62,333 nucleotides of DNA from Saprospiraceae bacterium (GCA_030729925.1 JANQWK010000006.1:1-62333), one strand, 5' to 3'; shown: positions 28,028 through 37,868, numbered from the stretch's first letter. The notes: generated from the sequence alone by a model not told the origin. Numbers and translations are program-made.

Positions 28028-30220
28028 CTATCCTAAAACATCCGTTTCCTGCACAAAAGGTTGGTTGGTCAGGCGTTCTCCGGTTGCTTTTTTCAGGGCA
28101 TTGGCAAACGCTGCCATGATCGGTGGCAGGGAAGGTTCTCCAAGTCCTGTGGGATCGAGCCCGTTGTCCATAAAAAACACCTCGATGGCTTTGGGTGCCT
28201 CGGCATGGCGGATCAATCGGTACGTATTGAAATTGCTGTGTTTGGGGCGACCCTCCTCGAAGGTCATGGCGCTGAATAATCCATGTCCGAGACCATCCAC
28301 GATACCGCCTTCGATCTGGTTGCGTGCGGCATCCGGGTTCACGACAATACCGCAATCCACTGCGCACCATACCTTCTGCACTACAGGTTTGTCGTTTGTC
28401 ATCACCACATCTACCACCTGCGCTACATAAGTATTGTGACAGAAATACGCCGACACCCCTCTGTGCACACCGGGCATATCCTGTCCCCAGCCTGATTTTT
28501 CGCGCACCAGTTTCAGCACACCGGCATACCTTTCAGGATCGTAGTCATTGGTTTCCCCGACGGGAGCTGCTGCTGCCCGGTCGAACAACTCCAATCGAAG
28601 CGCTATCGGGTCTTTACCGGCCACTTCTGCCAGTTCATCCAGGAACGACTGCTCGGCAAAAGCAATAAAATTGGAGCGGGGTGCACGCCAGGCTCCGGTA
28701 GAAATATTAGAAGGCTTGGTGAAGCTCTCAGCCAGGTAGTGATCTACTGCCCCTGCGGGAAAACGATTGGCAAAAATCGGGCTTCCGTGGGTACCGGCTC
28801 CTTTGACATGGAAGGCGACCAAATTGTTGTCTGCATCCAAACCTGCCCGATAGACCACCTTGTAAGCGGGTCGGTAGGTTCCGTAAGTCATATCATCCTC
28901 TCGGGTGTAGATCAATTTCACCGGTGCCTTCACCTGTTGGGAAATCAGGGCAGCTTCCACGCCGAAATGCCCGTAAAGTCTCCTCCCGAACCCTCCTCCC
29001 TGGCGGGTCATCATCACGGAGATCTGCTCCTCTGCAAGACCTGTCAAATCAGCTACCATCTTGCGCATGCTCTGAGGCGTTTGGATAGGTCCAACCAATT
29101 CGGCCTTATCTGTCTGCACATCGGCAAAGAAATTCATAGGTTCCATGGGATTGTGGGCCAGGAACGGCGCGCTGTAGCTGCGCTCCACTATTTTGACAGC
29201 TGAAGCAAAAGCAGCATCCGGGTTTCCGTCCTTGCGGTCGGGTTCGGGTTTGCGCTCGGTCAGCAACTGCTCCAATCGCTCGTCGTGCAGGGCACTGCTC
29301 TCTTGAGGAGAAGCCGACTCCCATTCCACCACCAATTTCTTTTTAGCCTGCATCACTTCCCAGGTAGAATTGCCCACTACCGCCACCATATCCGGGAATG
29401 CGAAGGTCTGCATCATCCGCTCATCCCGCTCCGGATTGGTATTGATGACAAAAACATCCCGGATGCCGGGCATACTTTTTGCTGCAAGGTCATCCAAAGA
29501 TTTTATTTTCATCCCAAAAGCAGGGGCATGGACAATCATGGCGATCAGCATGCCGTCTTTGTGATAATCGAGTCCAAACAAAGGCTCGCCGGTCGCAATT
29601 TTTTTGCCATCCACGTTTTTCCGACTGGTTCCGATGATCTTGAAGTCCTTCGGATCCTTTAGCGGTACTTCCTCTGGCACCGCAAGCGTAGCCGCCAAAG
29701 AAGCCACCTCTCCGTAGCCTATCGTTTTGCCGGAGGCGACATGTTGAATCACGCCCTGGTCGGTCGTCAGCTCGCTTACCGGAACCTGCCACTGTTGAGC
29801 AGCTGCTGCCAGCAACAATTGGCGAGCCGTAGCGCCGGCCATGCGCAGACTTTGCCAGCCCTGTCGGATAGATTGACTTCCCCCTGCCACCTGACGGGTA
29901 AAAGCATCCGTATCTAAAGGTGCCTGTTCTACGATCACCATATCCCAATCCACATCCAATTCCTCCGCTACCACCATGGGCATGGACGTCTTCACATTCT
30001 GACCGATTTCAGGATTGGGCGACAGGATCGTCACCATGCCATTGTCCCCTATTTTCAAAAAAGCATTGACGCGGAACCACTCCTCCGGCATCGCCAGCAC
30101 CTCCTCGGGAGTAGGTGTACAGGAAGTAAGCCAGTTGAAACCCAATACCAGTCCGCCGCCAGCTGCTGTAGAGACCTTCAAAAAAGACCTCCTGTTGTAT
30201 GTTGTCTTGATAATTGTCAT
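28028..30220 (-). CDS. Molybdopterin-binding large subunit of a xanthine dehydrogenase-family hydroxylase (IorB-like)
   Basis: A 730-aa molybdenum hydroxylase large subunit that would oxidise aldehydes or N-heterocycles by water-derived hydroxylation. The N terminus carries a Tat-type signal (NRRSFLKVSTAAGGG), so it is exported folded with cofactor. Molybdopterin-binding motifs include QGGGFGRRLYGHFGVEA and, near the C terminus, GLGEPSLPP with the catalytic Glu. Length and Tat signal fit the IorB/aldehyde oxidase branch. The small iron-sulfur subunit lies 40 bp upstream. No FAD subunit or cytochrome c gene is adjacent, so electrons probably pass to an unlinked carrier. Confidence 0.92.
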   Translation of the reverse strand: MTIIKTTYNRRSFLKVSTAAGGGLVLGFNWLTSCTPTPEEVLAMPEEWFRVNAFLKIGDNGMVTILSPNPEIGQNVKTSMPMVVAEELDVDWDMVIVEQAPLDTDAFTRQVAGGSQSIRQGWQSLRMAGATARQLLLAAAAQQWQVPVSELTTDQGVIQHVASGKTIGYGEVASLAATLAVPEEVPLKDPKDFKIIGTSRKNVDGKKIATGEPLFGLDYHKDGMLIAMIVHAPAFGMKIKSLDDLAAKSMPGIRDVFVINTNPERDERMMQTFAFPDMVAVVGNSTWEVMQAKKKLVVEWESASPQESSALHDERLEQLLTERKPEPDRKDGNPDAAFASAVKIVERSYSAPFLAHNPMEPMNFFADVQTDKAELVGPIQTPQSMRKMVADLTGLAEEQISVMMTRQGGGFGRRLYGHFGVEAALISQQVKAPVKLIYTREDDMTYGTYRPAYKVVYRAGLDADNNLVAFHVKGAGTHGSPIFANRFPAGAVDHYLAESFTKPSNISTGAWRAPRSNFIAFAEQSFLDELAEVAGKDPIALRLELFDRAAAAPVGETNDYDPERYAGVLKLVREKSGWGQDMPGVHRGVSAYFCHNTYVAQVVDVVMTNDKPVVQKVWCAVDCGIVVNPDAARNQIEGGIVDGLGHGLFSAMTFEEGRPKHSNFNTYRLIRHAEAPKAIEVFFMDNGLDPTGLGEPSLPPIMAAFANALKKATGERLTNQPFVQETDVLG

Positions 30221-30260
30221 GATACAAAAGTTTTTCCGTGTTTCGAATTAAAGCACTACC

Positions 30261-30716
30261 TCACTTGCCCGCTGCCGTTTTGATCGCTGCCTTCACCCGC
30301 AGATACGTTCCGCACCTGCAAAGATTGCCGTTCATCGCCAGATCAATCTCCGCATCAGAGGGATTGGAATTTTTTTCCAGCAAGGCAGCAGCACTCATGA
30401 TCTGGCCGGCCTGACAGTAACCACACTGGGGCACATCGTGCTCGATCCAGGCCTGCTGCACAGGGTGATTGCCCTTTTCAGACAAGCCCTCGATAGTGGT
30501 AATCCGCTGGTTGCCGATCGCTGAAACCGGAAGCAGACAGGAACGGGTAGCTACCCCGTCCAAATGAATGGTACAAGCACCACACTGGCCTACCCCACAG
30601 CCGTATTTCGTGCCCACCAGCTGTAGCGCATCGCGCAAAACCCAAAGCACGGGGGTATCCGGGTCAACATCCACCTGCACGCGCTCGCCGTTGATTCTCA
30701 GGTCAAAATTTGCCAT
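30261..30716 (-). CDS. 2Fe-2S small subunit of the molybdenum hydroxylase (IorA-like)
   Basis: A 151-aa ferredoxin-type subunit. The N-terminal plant-ferredoxin cluster is in [17 protein letters not shown] plus the later Cys in ATRSCLLP, and the C-terminal helical cluster is in [16 protein letters not shown] and [12 protein letters not shown]. It passes electrons from the molybdenum centre of the adjacent large subunit. It has no signal of its own, consistent with co-export on the Tat signal of the large subunit. It is the first gene of the pair. Confidence 0.95.
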   Translation of the reverse strand: MANFDLRINGERVQVDVDPDTPVLWVLRDALQLVGTKYGCGVGQCGACTIHLDGVATRSCLLPVSAIGNQRITTIEGLSEKGNHPVQQAWIEHDVPQCGYCQAGQIMSAAALLEKNSNPSDAEIDLAMNGNLCRCGTYLRVKAAIKTAAGK

Positions 30717-30760
30717 GATTCAATTGTTTTTCTTTGAAAAAGTATCTGCATTGGAAAAAT

Positions 30761-30791
30761 CAAAAATACTGAAAGCTAAAAAGTTATCCAA
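30761..30791 (-). promoter_or_regulatory. Bacteroidota-type promoter of the molybdenum hydroxylase operon
   Basis: On the minus strand TTG is followed after 20 bp by TATTTTTG, matching the TTG / TAnnTTTG consensus and spacing of the Bacteroidota housekeeping sigma factor. The -7 box occupies plus-strand 30761-30768, about 45 bp before the small-subunit start. This is the best two-box match found in the window. Confidence 0.55.
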
Positions 30792-30934
30792 TTTATTTTG
30801 TAAGTTACCCCTATTTCGGGCAAAAAATGACGGTAATTTGATTTTTTAACGAATTTGAACAAGTTGCAAATTATGTGCAGCACCAACCTTCACAATAAAA
30901 AAATGGACGTATTTTCGTAAAAAAATTTCCAGTC

Positions 30935-31858
30935 ATGACATCCAAAAAAAAGCTGTTTTCTCTTGTTTTTTCCCTGTTTTTTTTGAGTTCCTGCGTCACT
31001 AAAAAGGCCTACCAGGGCTTACAGGCGGAGTTGGACAAAGCCAACCTGGAGATTGGCGACCTGGGCGCTACCGTGAGCGATTACATGAACAAACTGGCCA
31101 TCTGCGAGCAGGACAAAGCCCAATTGCTGGGCCAAATCAGAACTTCCGAGAGCGAGTCACGCCTGCGACAAGAACAAATCCTGGATCTGCGTGAACAGTT
31201 GCAAGATGCACGCGTACAGCGCGACAGACAGGTAGAGCGGGTAGGTGATCTTACCGTGCTTTCTCAGTCCGCCAATGAGAATATCCGGGAGACCCTCTCC
31301 CAGTTGGAAAAGAAAGATGATTATATCCAATTCCTGCAACTGGCCAAAACCAAAGCCGATTCGATCAACCTGGCACTCGCTGTTAACCTGAAAAGCGTGC
31401 TGGAAAGAGGTATCGCCGATGAGGATATCGAAATTAAAGTGGATAAGACCGTGGTGTTTATCAATATCTCCGATAAAATGTTGTACCGCACCGGTAGCTA
31501 CAACCTGACCGACCGCGCTTTTGAAGTACTCGAAAAAATCGCACAGATCGTGGTTTCCAGACCGGAACTCGAGGTGATGATCGAAGGCTATACCGATAAT
31601 GTGCCCATCAGCACAGATTGTATAGACGATAACTGGGATCTCAGCGTAAAAAGGGCTACTTCTGTGGTTCGTACCCTGCAAAACAGATTCGGGGTGGATC
31701 CCAATCGCCTGATTGCTGCCGGACGGGGCGAATACAATACCCTGGCCAGCAACGATACCGCCGAAGGCAGAGCGACCAACCGCCGTACGCGCATCATCCT
31801 GCTGCCCAAGTTGGATCAGTTTTACGATTTGCTCAACCCCAATAATATCCCCAAGTAA
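30935..31858 (+). CDS. OmpA-family peptidoglycan-associated lipoprotein with coiled coil
   Basis: A 307-aa envelope lipoprotein: signal LVFSLFFLSSC with acylated Cys near residue 20. Residues about 25-150 form a long coiled coil (heptads in LQAELDKANLEIGDLGATVS and QILDLREQLQDARVQ). The C-terminal OmpA domain (about 185-300) contains IEGYTDNVPIST and the peptidoglycan-binding NRRTRIILLP. The family tethers the outer membrane to the wall. A TATTTTCG box 18 bp before the start is a weak promoter candidate. It is followed after 13 bp by an acetyltransferase gene. Confidence 0.9.
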   Translation: MTSKKKLFSLVFSLFFLSSCVTKKAYQGLQAELDKANLEIGDLGATVSDYMNKLAICEQDKAQLLGQIRTSESESRLRQEQILDLREQLQDARVQRDRQVERVGDLTVLSQSANENIRETLSQLEKKDDYIQFLQLAKTKADSINLALAVNLKSVLERGIADEDIEIKVDKTVVFINISDKMLYRTGSYNLTDRAFEVLEKIAQIVVSRPELEVMIEGYTDNVPISTDCIDDNWDLSVKRATSVVRTLQNRFGVDPNRLIAAGRGEYNTLASNDTAEGRATNRRTRIILLPKLDQFYDLLNPNNIPK

Positions 31859-31871
31859 GATCCACGCCCGT

Positions 31872-32372
31872 ATGGAAACCTCCAGGACACGACTGACAAT
31901 TATCACCACGGCAGACTATCAGGAGTTACTGGATATGTACGCAGAAAAGGATACTTTTAAGTATATCAAACCCCTGCAAAACAAAACCCGGGAGGCTTAT
32001 ACGGAGATGTTGGACGCCCGGAGGGAACAGTCATCTCAGGATATCGGCTATTATTGGGTCGCCAGACTGAAAAGTACCCACGAACTGGTGGGTGCGCTCA
32101 ACCTGAATCCCTTCCGCGATACGGATCGCATTCAGTTGGGCTACCAGATCCGAAGGGATTTCTGGAACCAGGGGTTCGCCACAGAGATCGGCCAAGCCGG
32201 GATTCACTTCGGGTTCCACCACCGGAACCTGAAGCGAATCCATGCGTTCGTGGAAAAGGAGCACGCAGCTTCCAGACAGATCCTGCGCAAATTGGGTTTC
32301 GAGCTGCTGGATGCGGCTTTCGACCCGGGCGGCGAACCTCCGCTTGAAATGTACGGGATTGATCAGGTTTAA
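31872..32372 (+). CDS. GNAT-family N-acetyltransferase, RimJ/RimL-like
   Basis: A 166-aa acetyltransferase. The GNAT core is visible in LGYQIRRDFWNQGFATEIGQ (acetyl-CoA binding loop region) and RIHAFVEKEHAASRQILRKL, which has the conserved Asn/Ser-type helix of RimJ/RimL enzymes that acetylate ribosomal proteins or amino-acid derivatives. The start (METSRTRLTIITTADYQELL) was chosen because an earlier frame opening lies within ompA. It is 13 bp after the OmpA gene and 26 bp before ppdK; target unknown. Confidence 0.85.
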   Translation: METSRTRLTIITTADYQELLDMYAEKDTFKYIKPLQNKTREAYTEMLDARREQSSQDIGYYWVARLKSTHELVGALNLNPFRDTDRIQLGYQIRRDFWNQGFATEIGQAGIHFGFHHRNLKRIHAFVEKEHAASRQILRKLGFELLDAAFDPGGEPPLEMYGIDQV

Positions 32373-32398
32373 TCCGTTTCATCTAAATCTATACCCGT

Positions 32399-35152
32399 AT
32401 GGCTGACCTTTCGGTAAAAAAATATATTTACTCCTTCGGTGGAGGTCGTGCAGAAGGCACTGGTGCTCAAAAAAATTTACTGGGAGGCAAAGGCGCCAAC
32501 CTGGCGGAAATGGCAGGTCATCCCGACCTGAAGTTACCCGTTCCGCCAGGTTTTACCCTGACGACCGAACTTTGCACCTACTACTACGATAACCTACACA
32601 GCTATCCAGATAGTCTGCAGGAAGAGCTAAGCGCTGCGCTGCAAAAACTGGAAACCCTTGCAGGAAAACGCCTGGGCGATAGCGCCAACCCACTCCTGCT
32701 TTCCATTCGCTCCGGGGCACGCAAATCCATGCCCGGGATGATGGACACCGTACTCAATATTGGTCTGAACGACGAGACCGTGGCCGGACTGGCTCGGGTG
32801 ACCAACAATCCAAGGTTTGCCTGGGATGCTTACCGAAGGCTGATCATGATGTTTGCCGACGTGGTGATGGAAAAGGCCAAAGGTCTGCCACCCGCCGCGG
32901 GTAAAGGTGTCCGGAGACTCATGGAAGAACAGCTGACCGCCCTCAAAGCTTCCAAAAACCTGATATCCGATACCGAGTTGTCCGTGGAAGACCTGCAACA
33001 ACTGGTTCACACGTTCAAAGATATCATCCAAACCCACTTTGGACAGGTTTTTCCGCAGGATCCCCATACCCAACTTTGGGAAGGAATCAGTGCCGTGTTT
33101 ATGAGCTGGAACGGCAAGCGCGCCAAAGAGTACCGCCGCATCGAGCAGATCCCCGAACATTGGGGGACTGCGGTCAATGTGCAGACTATGGTCTTTGGTA
33201 ACCTGGACGACAACAGTGCAACCGGCGTGGCGTTTACCCGCAATCCGGGCAATGGCGAAGATGCCTTCTACGGCGAATACCTGATCAACGCCCAGGGCGA
33301 GGATGTGGTTGCCGGTATCCGGACCCCCGCCCCGCTCAACGAATACTCTAAAAATGACCAGAGCCGGCACCTGCCTTCGCTGGAAAATACCATGCCGGAA
33401 CTGTACCGCGAACTCCATACCTACCGGGATCGCCTGGAACGGCATTTTCGCGACATGCAGGATATCGAGTTCACGATCGAGGCCGGTACCCTCTATATGC
33501 TGCAATGCCGCGTGGGCAAGCGCAACGGTGCTGCTGCCATTCGCATGGCAATGGACATGTTTGACTCCGGTTGGATAGATGCAGATACTGCCTTGCTGCG
33601 GGTAGCTCCCCAGCAGTTGGTAGAGTTGCTCCTGCCTATGCTCGACCCCGAGGCGGAAAAGTCCGCTTCCCTGGTGGGTAAAGGTCTGCCGGCCGGACCG
33701 GGAGGAGCCGTGGGAAAGATCGTTTTTTGTTCTGAAGATGCCCTCGAGTGGGCAAAAAAGGGCGAGCCGGTGATTTTAGTCCGGGAAGACACCTCGCCCG
33801 AGGATGTGGACGGTATGCACGTGGCTCAGGGTATTCTGACCTCCAAAGGCGGCATGACTTCCCACGCAGCACTGGTGGCCAGGGGCTGGGGCAGATGCTG
33901 CATCGTGGGTTGCAACACCCTGGATATTGACGAAGAACGCAAAACCCTGAAAGCCAATGGTAAAGTTTGGAAGGAAGGGGACATTATCAGTATGAATGGC
34001 AGCAAAGGGCTGGTCTTCGATGGCGCAGTTCCTCTGGTGAGGTCTTCTGTAAAGGACAATCAGCACTATCATCAGCTCATGCGCATGACCGACCAAACCC
34101 GAACTCTGCAAGTGCGGGCTAATGCAGAGACTCCCGGCGATGCCCGACAGGCGCGCGAGTTTGGGGCGGAGGGGATCGGTCTGTTTCGCACAGAACACAT
34201 GTTTTATGGGGAAGGGAGCGAAATACCGCTCCACCTGATGCGGCAGATGATCCTCAGCGAGGGGCACGCGGCCAAACAGGAAGCGCTGGATACCCTGTTT
34301 GGGTTTGTCAAAAAAGACATCAAAGATACCCTGCAGGTCATGGACGGACTGCCCGTAACCATCCGATTGCTCGATCCACCGCTGCATGAGTTTGTTCCGC
34401 ACGACGAAGAAAAACTGGCAGCGCTCGCCAAAGAGCTGGGCATTTCGCTGCAGCTCCTTCGCAAGCGGGTACTTGCGCTGCACGAAAACAATCCCATGCT
34501 GGGGCATCGGGGTGTACGGCTGGGCATCAGCTATCCCGAAATCACCCAAATGCAGCTCAGGGCTATATTTGAGGCAAGTGCCGAACTGCTACGGGAAGGA
34601 CTGCGTCCGCATCCCGAAATCATGGTTCCGGTCACCTGTACACCGGCAGAACTCGAACACCAGCAGGCCATCCTCGAACAGGTATATGCAGCAGTCCTTC
34701 AGGAAAGCGGGCTCGACGCGATTCCTTACCACTATGGCACCATGATTGAGACCCCCAGGGCGGCCCTGCAGGCGGGAGAAATGGCTCGTGTCGCCGAATT
34801 TTTCAGTTTTGGAACCAACGACCTCACCCAGATGACCTTTGGTTTCAGCCGGGACGACATTGGTGGCTTCCTGCCTACCTACCTGGAAAAGGGCATCCTT
34901 TCTCAGGATCCCTTTCAGACGCTTGATCAGCGCGGAGTAGGTGAATTGATCCTCTTGGCCGCATCGCGTGCCCGTGCAAAACGCCCCGATATCATGCTGG
35001 GCATTTGTGGAGAACACGGTGGAGACCCGGACAGTGTTGGATTTTGTCATCGCGCCGGACTCGACTACGTCAGCTGTTCGCCCTTCCGCATACCCATTGC
35101 ACGACTTGCAGCGGCGCATGCGGCCATCGCTTCGCGAAAAACTGCGGAATAG
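32399..35152 (+). CDS. ppdK: Pyruvate, phosphate dikinase
   Basis: A 917-aa PPDK, which interconverts pyruvate, ATP and phosphate with PEP, AMP and PPi, supporting gluconeogenesis or PPi-linked glycolysis. The N-terminal ATP-grasp domain begins VKKYIYSFGGG and includes RSGARKSMPGMMDTVLNIGL. The swivelling phospho-His domain shows GGMTSHAALVARGWG. The C-terminal PEP/pyruvate barrel contains GLFRTEHMF, LLDPPLHEF and the catalytic Cys in GICGEHGGDP. All diagnostic motifs are intact. It is separated from the acetyltransferase by 26 bp and from the carboxypeptidase by 65 bp. Confidence 0.97.
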   Translation: MADLSVKKYIYSFGGGRAEGTGAQKNLLGGKGANLAEMAGHPDLKLPVPPGFTLTTELCTYYYDNLHSYPDSLQEELSAALQKLETLAGKRLGDSANPLLLSIRSGARKSMPGMMDTVLNIGLNDETVAGLARVTNNPRFAWDAYRRLIMMFADVVMEKAKGLPPAAGKGVRRLMEEQLTALKASKNLISDTELSVEDLQQLVHTFKDIIQTHFGQVFPQDPHTQLWEGISAVFMSWNGKRAKEYRRIEQIPEHWGTAVNVQTMVFGNLDDNSATGVAFTRNPGNGEDAFYGEYLINAQGEDVVAGIRTPAPLNEYSKNDQSRHLPSLENTMPELYRELHTYRDRLERHFRDMQDIEFTIEAGTLYMLQCRVGKRNGAAAIRMAMDMFDSGWIDADTALLRVAPQQLVELLLPMLDPEAEKSASLVGKGLPAGPGGAVGKIVFCSEDALEWAKKGEPVILVREDTSPEDVDGMHVAQGILTSKGGMTSHAALVARGWGRCCIVGCNTLDIDEERKTLKANGKVWKEGDIISMNGSKGLVFDGAVPLVRSSVKDNQHYHQLMRMTDQTRTLQVRANAETPGDARQAREFGAEGIGLFRTEHMFYGEGSEIPLHLMRQMILSEGHAAKQEALDTLFGFVKKDIKDTLQVMDGLPVTIRLLDPPLHEFVPHDEEKLAALAKELGISLQLLRKRVLALHENNPMLGHRGVRLGISYPEITQMQLRAIFEASAELLREGLRPHPEIMVPVTCTPAELEHQQAILEQVYAAVLQESGLDAIPYHYGTMIETPRAALQAGEMARVAEFFSFGTNDLTQMTFGFSRDDIGGFLPTYLEKGILSQDPFQTLDQRGVGELILLAASRARAKRPDIMLGICGEHGGDPDSVGFCHRAGLDYVSCSPFRIPIARLAAAHAAIASRKTAE

Positions 35153-35217
35153 GACTGCCAAATCAATTTCCTTGTTTATCTTGGAAGACCTTCTTTCAAG
35201 TACCAAACAACATAACT

Positions 35218-36720
35218 ATGAAAAGTACTGTTTTCAGCTGGATCCTGTTTTTGGCGGTCGGCCTGATCTATGCCCAGCCAACGGGAACCCCCGCTCCCAT
35301 GCCCGAAGCGGAAGTATTCACCACCGACCAGTCCGTGCAAATCGGCGGAAAAACCATAGCCCTCACCGCGCATGCCGGTACCTTCAAACTGCGGGACGAG
35401 ACCAACAAGCCCATTGCGCTGTTTGGATTCACCTACTATGCCAAAAAGAATCCAGAAGCCAACCGGCCCATTATTTTTGCCTTTAACGGCGGACCCGGTT
35501 CTTCGTCCTACTGGCTACACATGGGCATCATGGGGCCAAAGCGAATTGTGGTCAAAGACCCCGAATTTACCCCTGGAGCGCCTTATCAGCTCGTCAACAA
35601 CGAGTATGCCATCCTCGATATGGCCGACGTGGTGATGATGGACCCCATTGGCACCGGCCTGAGCGTGCCCATCGGCGATGCGAAGTTTGAAGACTTCTGG
35701 GGAGTGGACCAGGACATCCGGAGCATCAGTCTGTTTGTGACCCAATTCCTGATCGAACACGGCCGGGTAAACTCCCCCAAATACCTGCTCGGAGAAAGCT
35801 ATGGCACCTTCCGCAACGCAGGAGTAATGAAATACTTACAGGACATGGGGATTGCCCTCAACGGTGTAGTCATGGTTTCAGCAGTGTTTGACCTCAGGAC
35901 CCTGATTTTTCCGCCCAACGACGACCTCCCCTATCTGGTGCATTTCCCCACTTATGCCGCTACCGCCTGGTACCACAACCGCGTAGCCAACAAACCCGCT
36001 TCCCTGGAGGCCTTTTTGGACGAAGTCCGCGCCTTTACCGAAAATGAATACATGCCCGCGCTTTTTAAAGGCGACAAACTCAGCGAAGCAGCAAAACAAG
36101 AGATGGCAGGCAAACTGGCAGCCTATACCGGACTGAGCCAGGATTACTGGTACAAAGCCGATCTGCGCGTGGCCAATGGCGAGTTTTTCAACGAACTGAT
36201 GCGCGACCAGGGCCTCACTGTAGGCCGACTCGATTCCAGGTTTTACGGCATCAACGAAGACCTGATCGCACAGGATGCCGCCTACGACCCGCAAAGTGCC
36301 GCTATTTCTCCTGCCTATACCGCCGGATTCCTGCAGTACTTCCACGAGGACCTGAAAGTAGGTAAACACCTGATGTACATGACCTCCGCGGGTCGCCGCA
36401 AAGGTTTCCGATGGGACTGGAGCCACCAGGGCAATTTCCGATGGAATACCTCCGCTGCCATCCACACCGGCATAGATATGGCAACCGCCATGACCCGTGA
36501 TCCCAATATGAAAGTACTGATCATGAATGGGTACTACGACATTGCAACCGTTTTTTACGGGGTGGAACACACCATTGACCACTTGGGGCTGACAAAGGCC
36601 ATCAAAGACAACATCATCATGACCTATTACGAAGCTGGGCACATGATGTACACCCATCCCCCTTCCATGGCTAAATTCCGGGACGATCTTGCCGCGTTTA
36701 TCCGCGACACCACCCGATAA
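35218..36720 (+). CDS. Exported S10-family serine carboxypeptidase, copy 1
   Basis: A 500-aa secreted peptidase (signal MKSTVFSWILFLAVGLIYAQ). Family S10 signatures: oxyanion segment FNGGPGSSSYWLHMG, nucleophile elbow LGESYGTFRN, Asp in MNGYYDIATVF and His in YEAGHMMY. S10 enzymes remove C-terminal residues and prefer acidic pH. The start was placed at the signal peptide rather than 213 bp upstream inside ppdK. It is a paralog of the gene at 57535-59034, sharing the same order of motifs and length. Confidence 0.93.
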   Translation: MKSTVFSWILFLAVGLIYAQPTGTPAPMPEAEVFTTDQSVQIGGKTIALTAHAGTFKLRDETNKPIALFGFTYYAKKNPEANRPIIFAFNGGPGSSSYWLHMGIMGPKRIVVKDPEFTPGAPYQLVNNEYAILDMADVVMMDPIGTGLSVPIGDAKFEDFWGVDQDIRSISLFVTQFLIEHGRVNSPKYLLGESYGTFRNAGVMKYLQDMGIALNGVVMVSAVFDLRTLIFPPNDDLPYLVHFPTYAATAWYHNRVANKPASLEAFLDEVRAFTENEYMPALFKGDKLSEAAKQEMAGKLAAYTGLSQDYWYKADLRVANGEFFNELMRDQGLTVGRLDSRFYGINEDLIAQDAAYDPQSAAISPAYTAGFLQYFHEDLKVGKHLMYMTSAGRRKGFRWDWSHQGNFRWNTSAAIHTGIDMATAMTRDPNMKVLIMNGYYDIATVFYGVEHTIDHLGLTKAIKDNIIMTYYEAGHMMYTHPPSMAKFRDDLAAFIRDTTR

Positions 36721-36729
36721 ACCCTGTGC

Positions 36730-36762
36730 GTTTGGAGGAAAGCAACCTACTTTCCTCCAAAC
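36730..36762. terminator. Hairpin overlapping the stop codon of the GH53 gene
   Basis: A perfect 13-bp stem (36730-36742 with 36750-36762) and a 7-nt loop lie between convergent genes, with the GH53 stop codon in the loop. No T run follows on either strand, so termination would need another mechanism; it may instead protect the mRNA 3' ends. Confidence 0.45.
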
Positions 36763-37868
36763 AATTGCAGCGCGGGTAAGGCTTTGAGATCAAAGTCGAA
36801 CAAGGCTTGATTTTCCCAGGGGGAAGCATCTGTTGCATAAGGGCCCTTCCAGGCTACCAGCTCTGCCCCCCAATAACATAAGCCTTTTGCCAGGGGGTAC
36901 TTGTCCAACATAGCCTGCAAACGTTCCAGGAACCGTTTTTGACCCTCCGGAGTTGCCGGATATCCCGGTAGAATCAGCTGCGACTCCAGTCCTACGATAT
37001 TGTGCGTCCAATCGTTCCAATCCAACGTAAACGGGTAAGCCGTCTCCGCAATCCACAATTCCCGTTGATGGGTATTGGTCAGTTCCTTCACAACTGCTTC
37101 CAGTGCATCCAGCGACTTCCCATGCCAAATGGGATAATAGGACAAGCCTATCAGGTCGTAGGGCAGCTCAGACATCCGCTCAAAAAAATTCACTGCGCCA
37201 TTGATGCCTGCATAATGGAGCATCACTGCTGCTTTCGGAGCGTTTTTCCGCACGGCTTCTATACCTGAGCGCAGCAAAGCCAGACACTGCTCCGGGGCAA
37301 GCGACAAGCTCCCGTGAGGATGCAGGAAACCATCATTGATCTCATTTCCGATTTGAATCACATCCGGGGCGATCAACTTCGCAACCCGACCCGTATAAGC
37401 GGTCATACTGTCGCGCAGGGCATCAAAATCCAGCTTTTGCCACGCTGCAGGTGGATCTTGCTTGCCGGGATCTGCCCAGGAATCGGAATAATGCATGGAC
37501 AGCCATATCCGTATGCCCCGTGCGCGGAGCTCGCCGGCAAAAGCCGCCACGCTGCTCAGGGACGAATAGCCACCGGGGGGATTGACCCATACCCGAAGGC
37601 GCACCGCCCGAATATCATTGGCGGACAACATCTCCACAAAAGACATTTGTTTGCCGTCGCGATCGGTAAAAAGCAAGTTATAACCGGACATCTCGGGGTA
37701 CGCCGAGCAATCCAGCGCTGCAGAGAAGTCGGTCGCCCTATGGGCTTCTACTTGGGGCAACTCATCCACCGGCATAGATTTTCCGGTCTCGGAAGCCGAG
37801 CAGGAAACCGCAACAACCAGCACACAAAGCCAAGATAGCGGTAACAGAAAACGATCCACACGCCACAT
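36747..37868 (-). CDS. GH53 endo-beta-1,4-galactanase lipoprotein
   Basis: A 373-aa lipoprotein (signal MWRVDRFLLPLSWLCVLVVAVSC). The glycoside hydrolase family 53 barrel shows the acid/base Glu in DVIQIGNEINDGFL and the nucleophile Glu in LWIAETAYPF, with VRLRVWVNPPGGYS and IGLSYYPIWHG also characteristic. The enzyme cleaves beta-1,4-galactan side chains of pectin, pointing to use of algal or plant polysaccharide. A Met 21 bp upstream is an alternative start; earlier openings run into a remnant gene. No other polysaccharide-utilisation genes (SusC/SusD) are adjacent. Confidence 0.92.
   Translation of the reverse strand: MWRVDRFLLPLSWLCVLVVAVSCSASETGKSMPVDELPQVEAHRATDFSAALDCSAYPEMSGYNLLFTDRDGKQMSFVEMLSANDIRAVRLRVWVNPPGGYSSLSSVAAFAGELRARGIRIWLSMHYSDSWADPGKQDPPAAWQKLDFDALRDSMTAYTGRVAKLIAPDVIQIGNEINDGFLHPHGSLSLAPEQCLALLRSGIEAVRKNAPKAAVMLHYAGINGAVNFFERMSELPYDLIGLSYYPIWHGKSLDALEAVVKELTNTHQRELWIAETAYPFTLDWNDWTHNIVGLESQLILPGYPATPEGQKRFLERLQAMLDKYPLAKGLCYWGAELVAWKGPYATDASPWENQALFDFDLKALPALQLFGGK

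Noticed and set aside
31713-31871. Upstream extension of the GNAT frame
   Set aside because: It overlaps the 3' end of ompA; the inner ATG follows the ompA stop and fits the family start.
35005-35217. Upstream extension of the first S10 peptidase
   Set aside because: Lies inside ppdK; the signal peptide begins at the inner Met.
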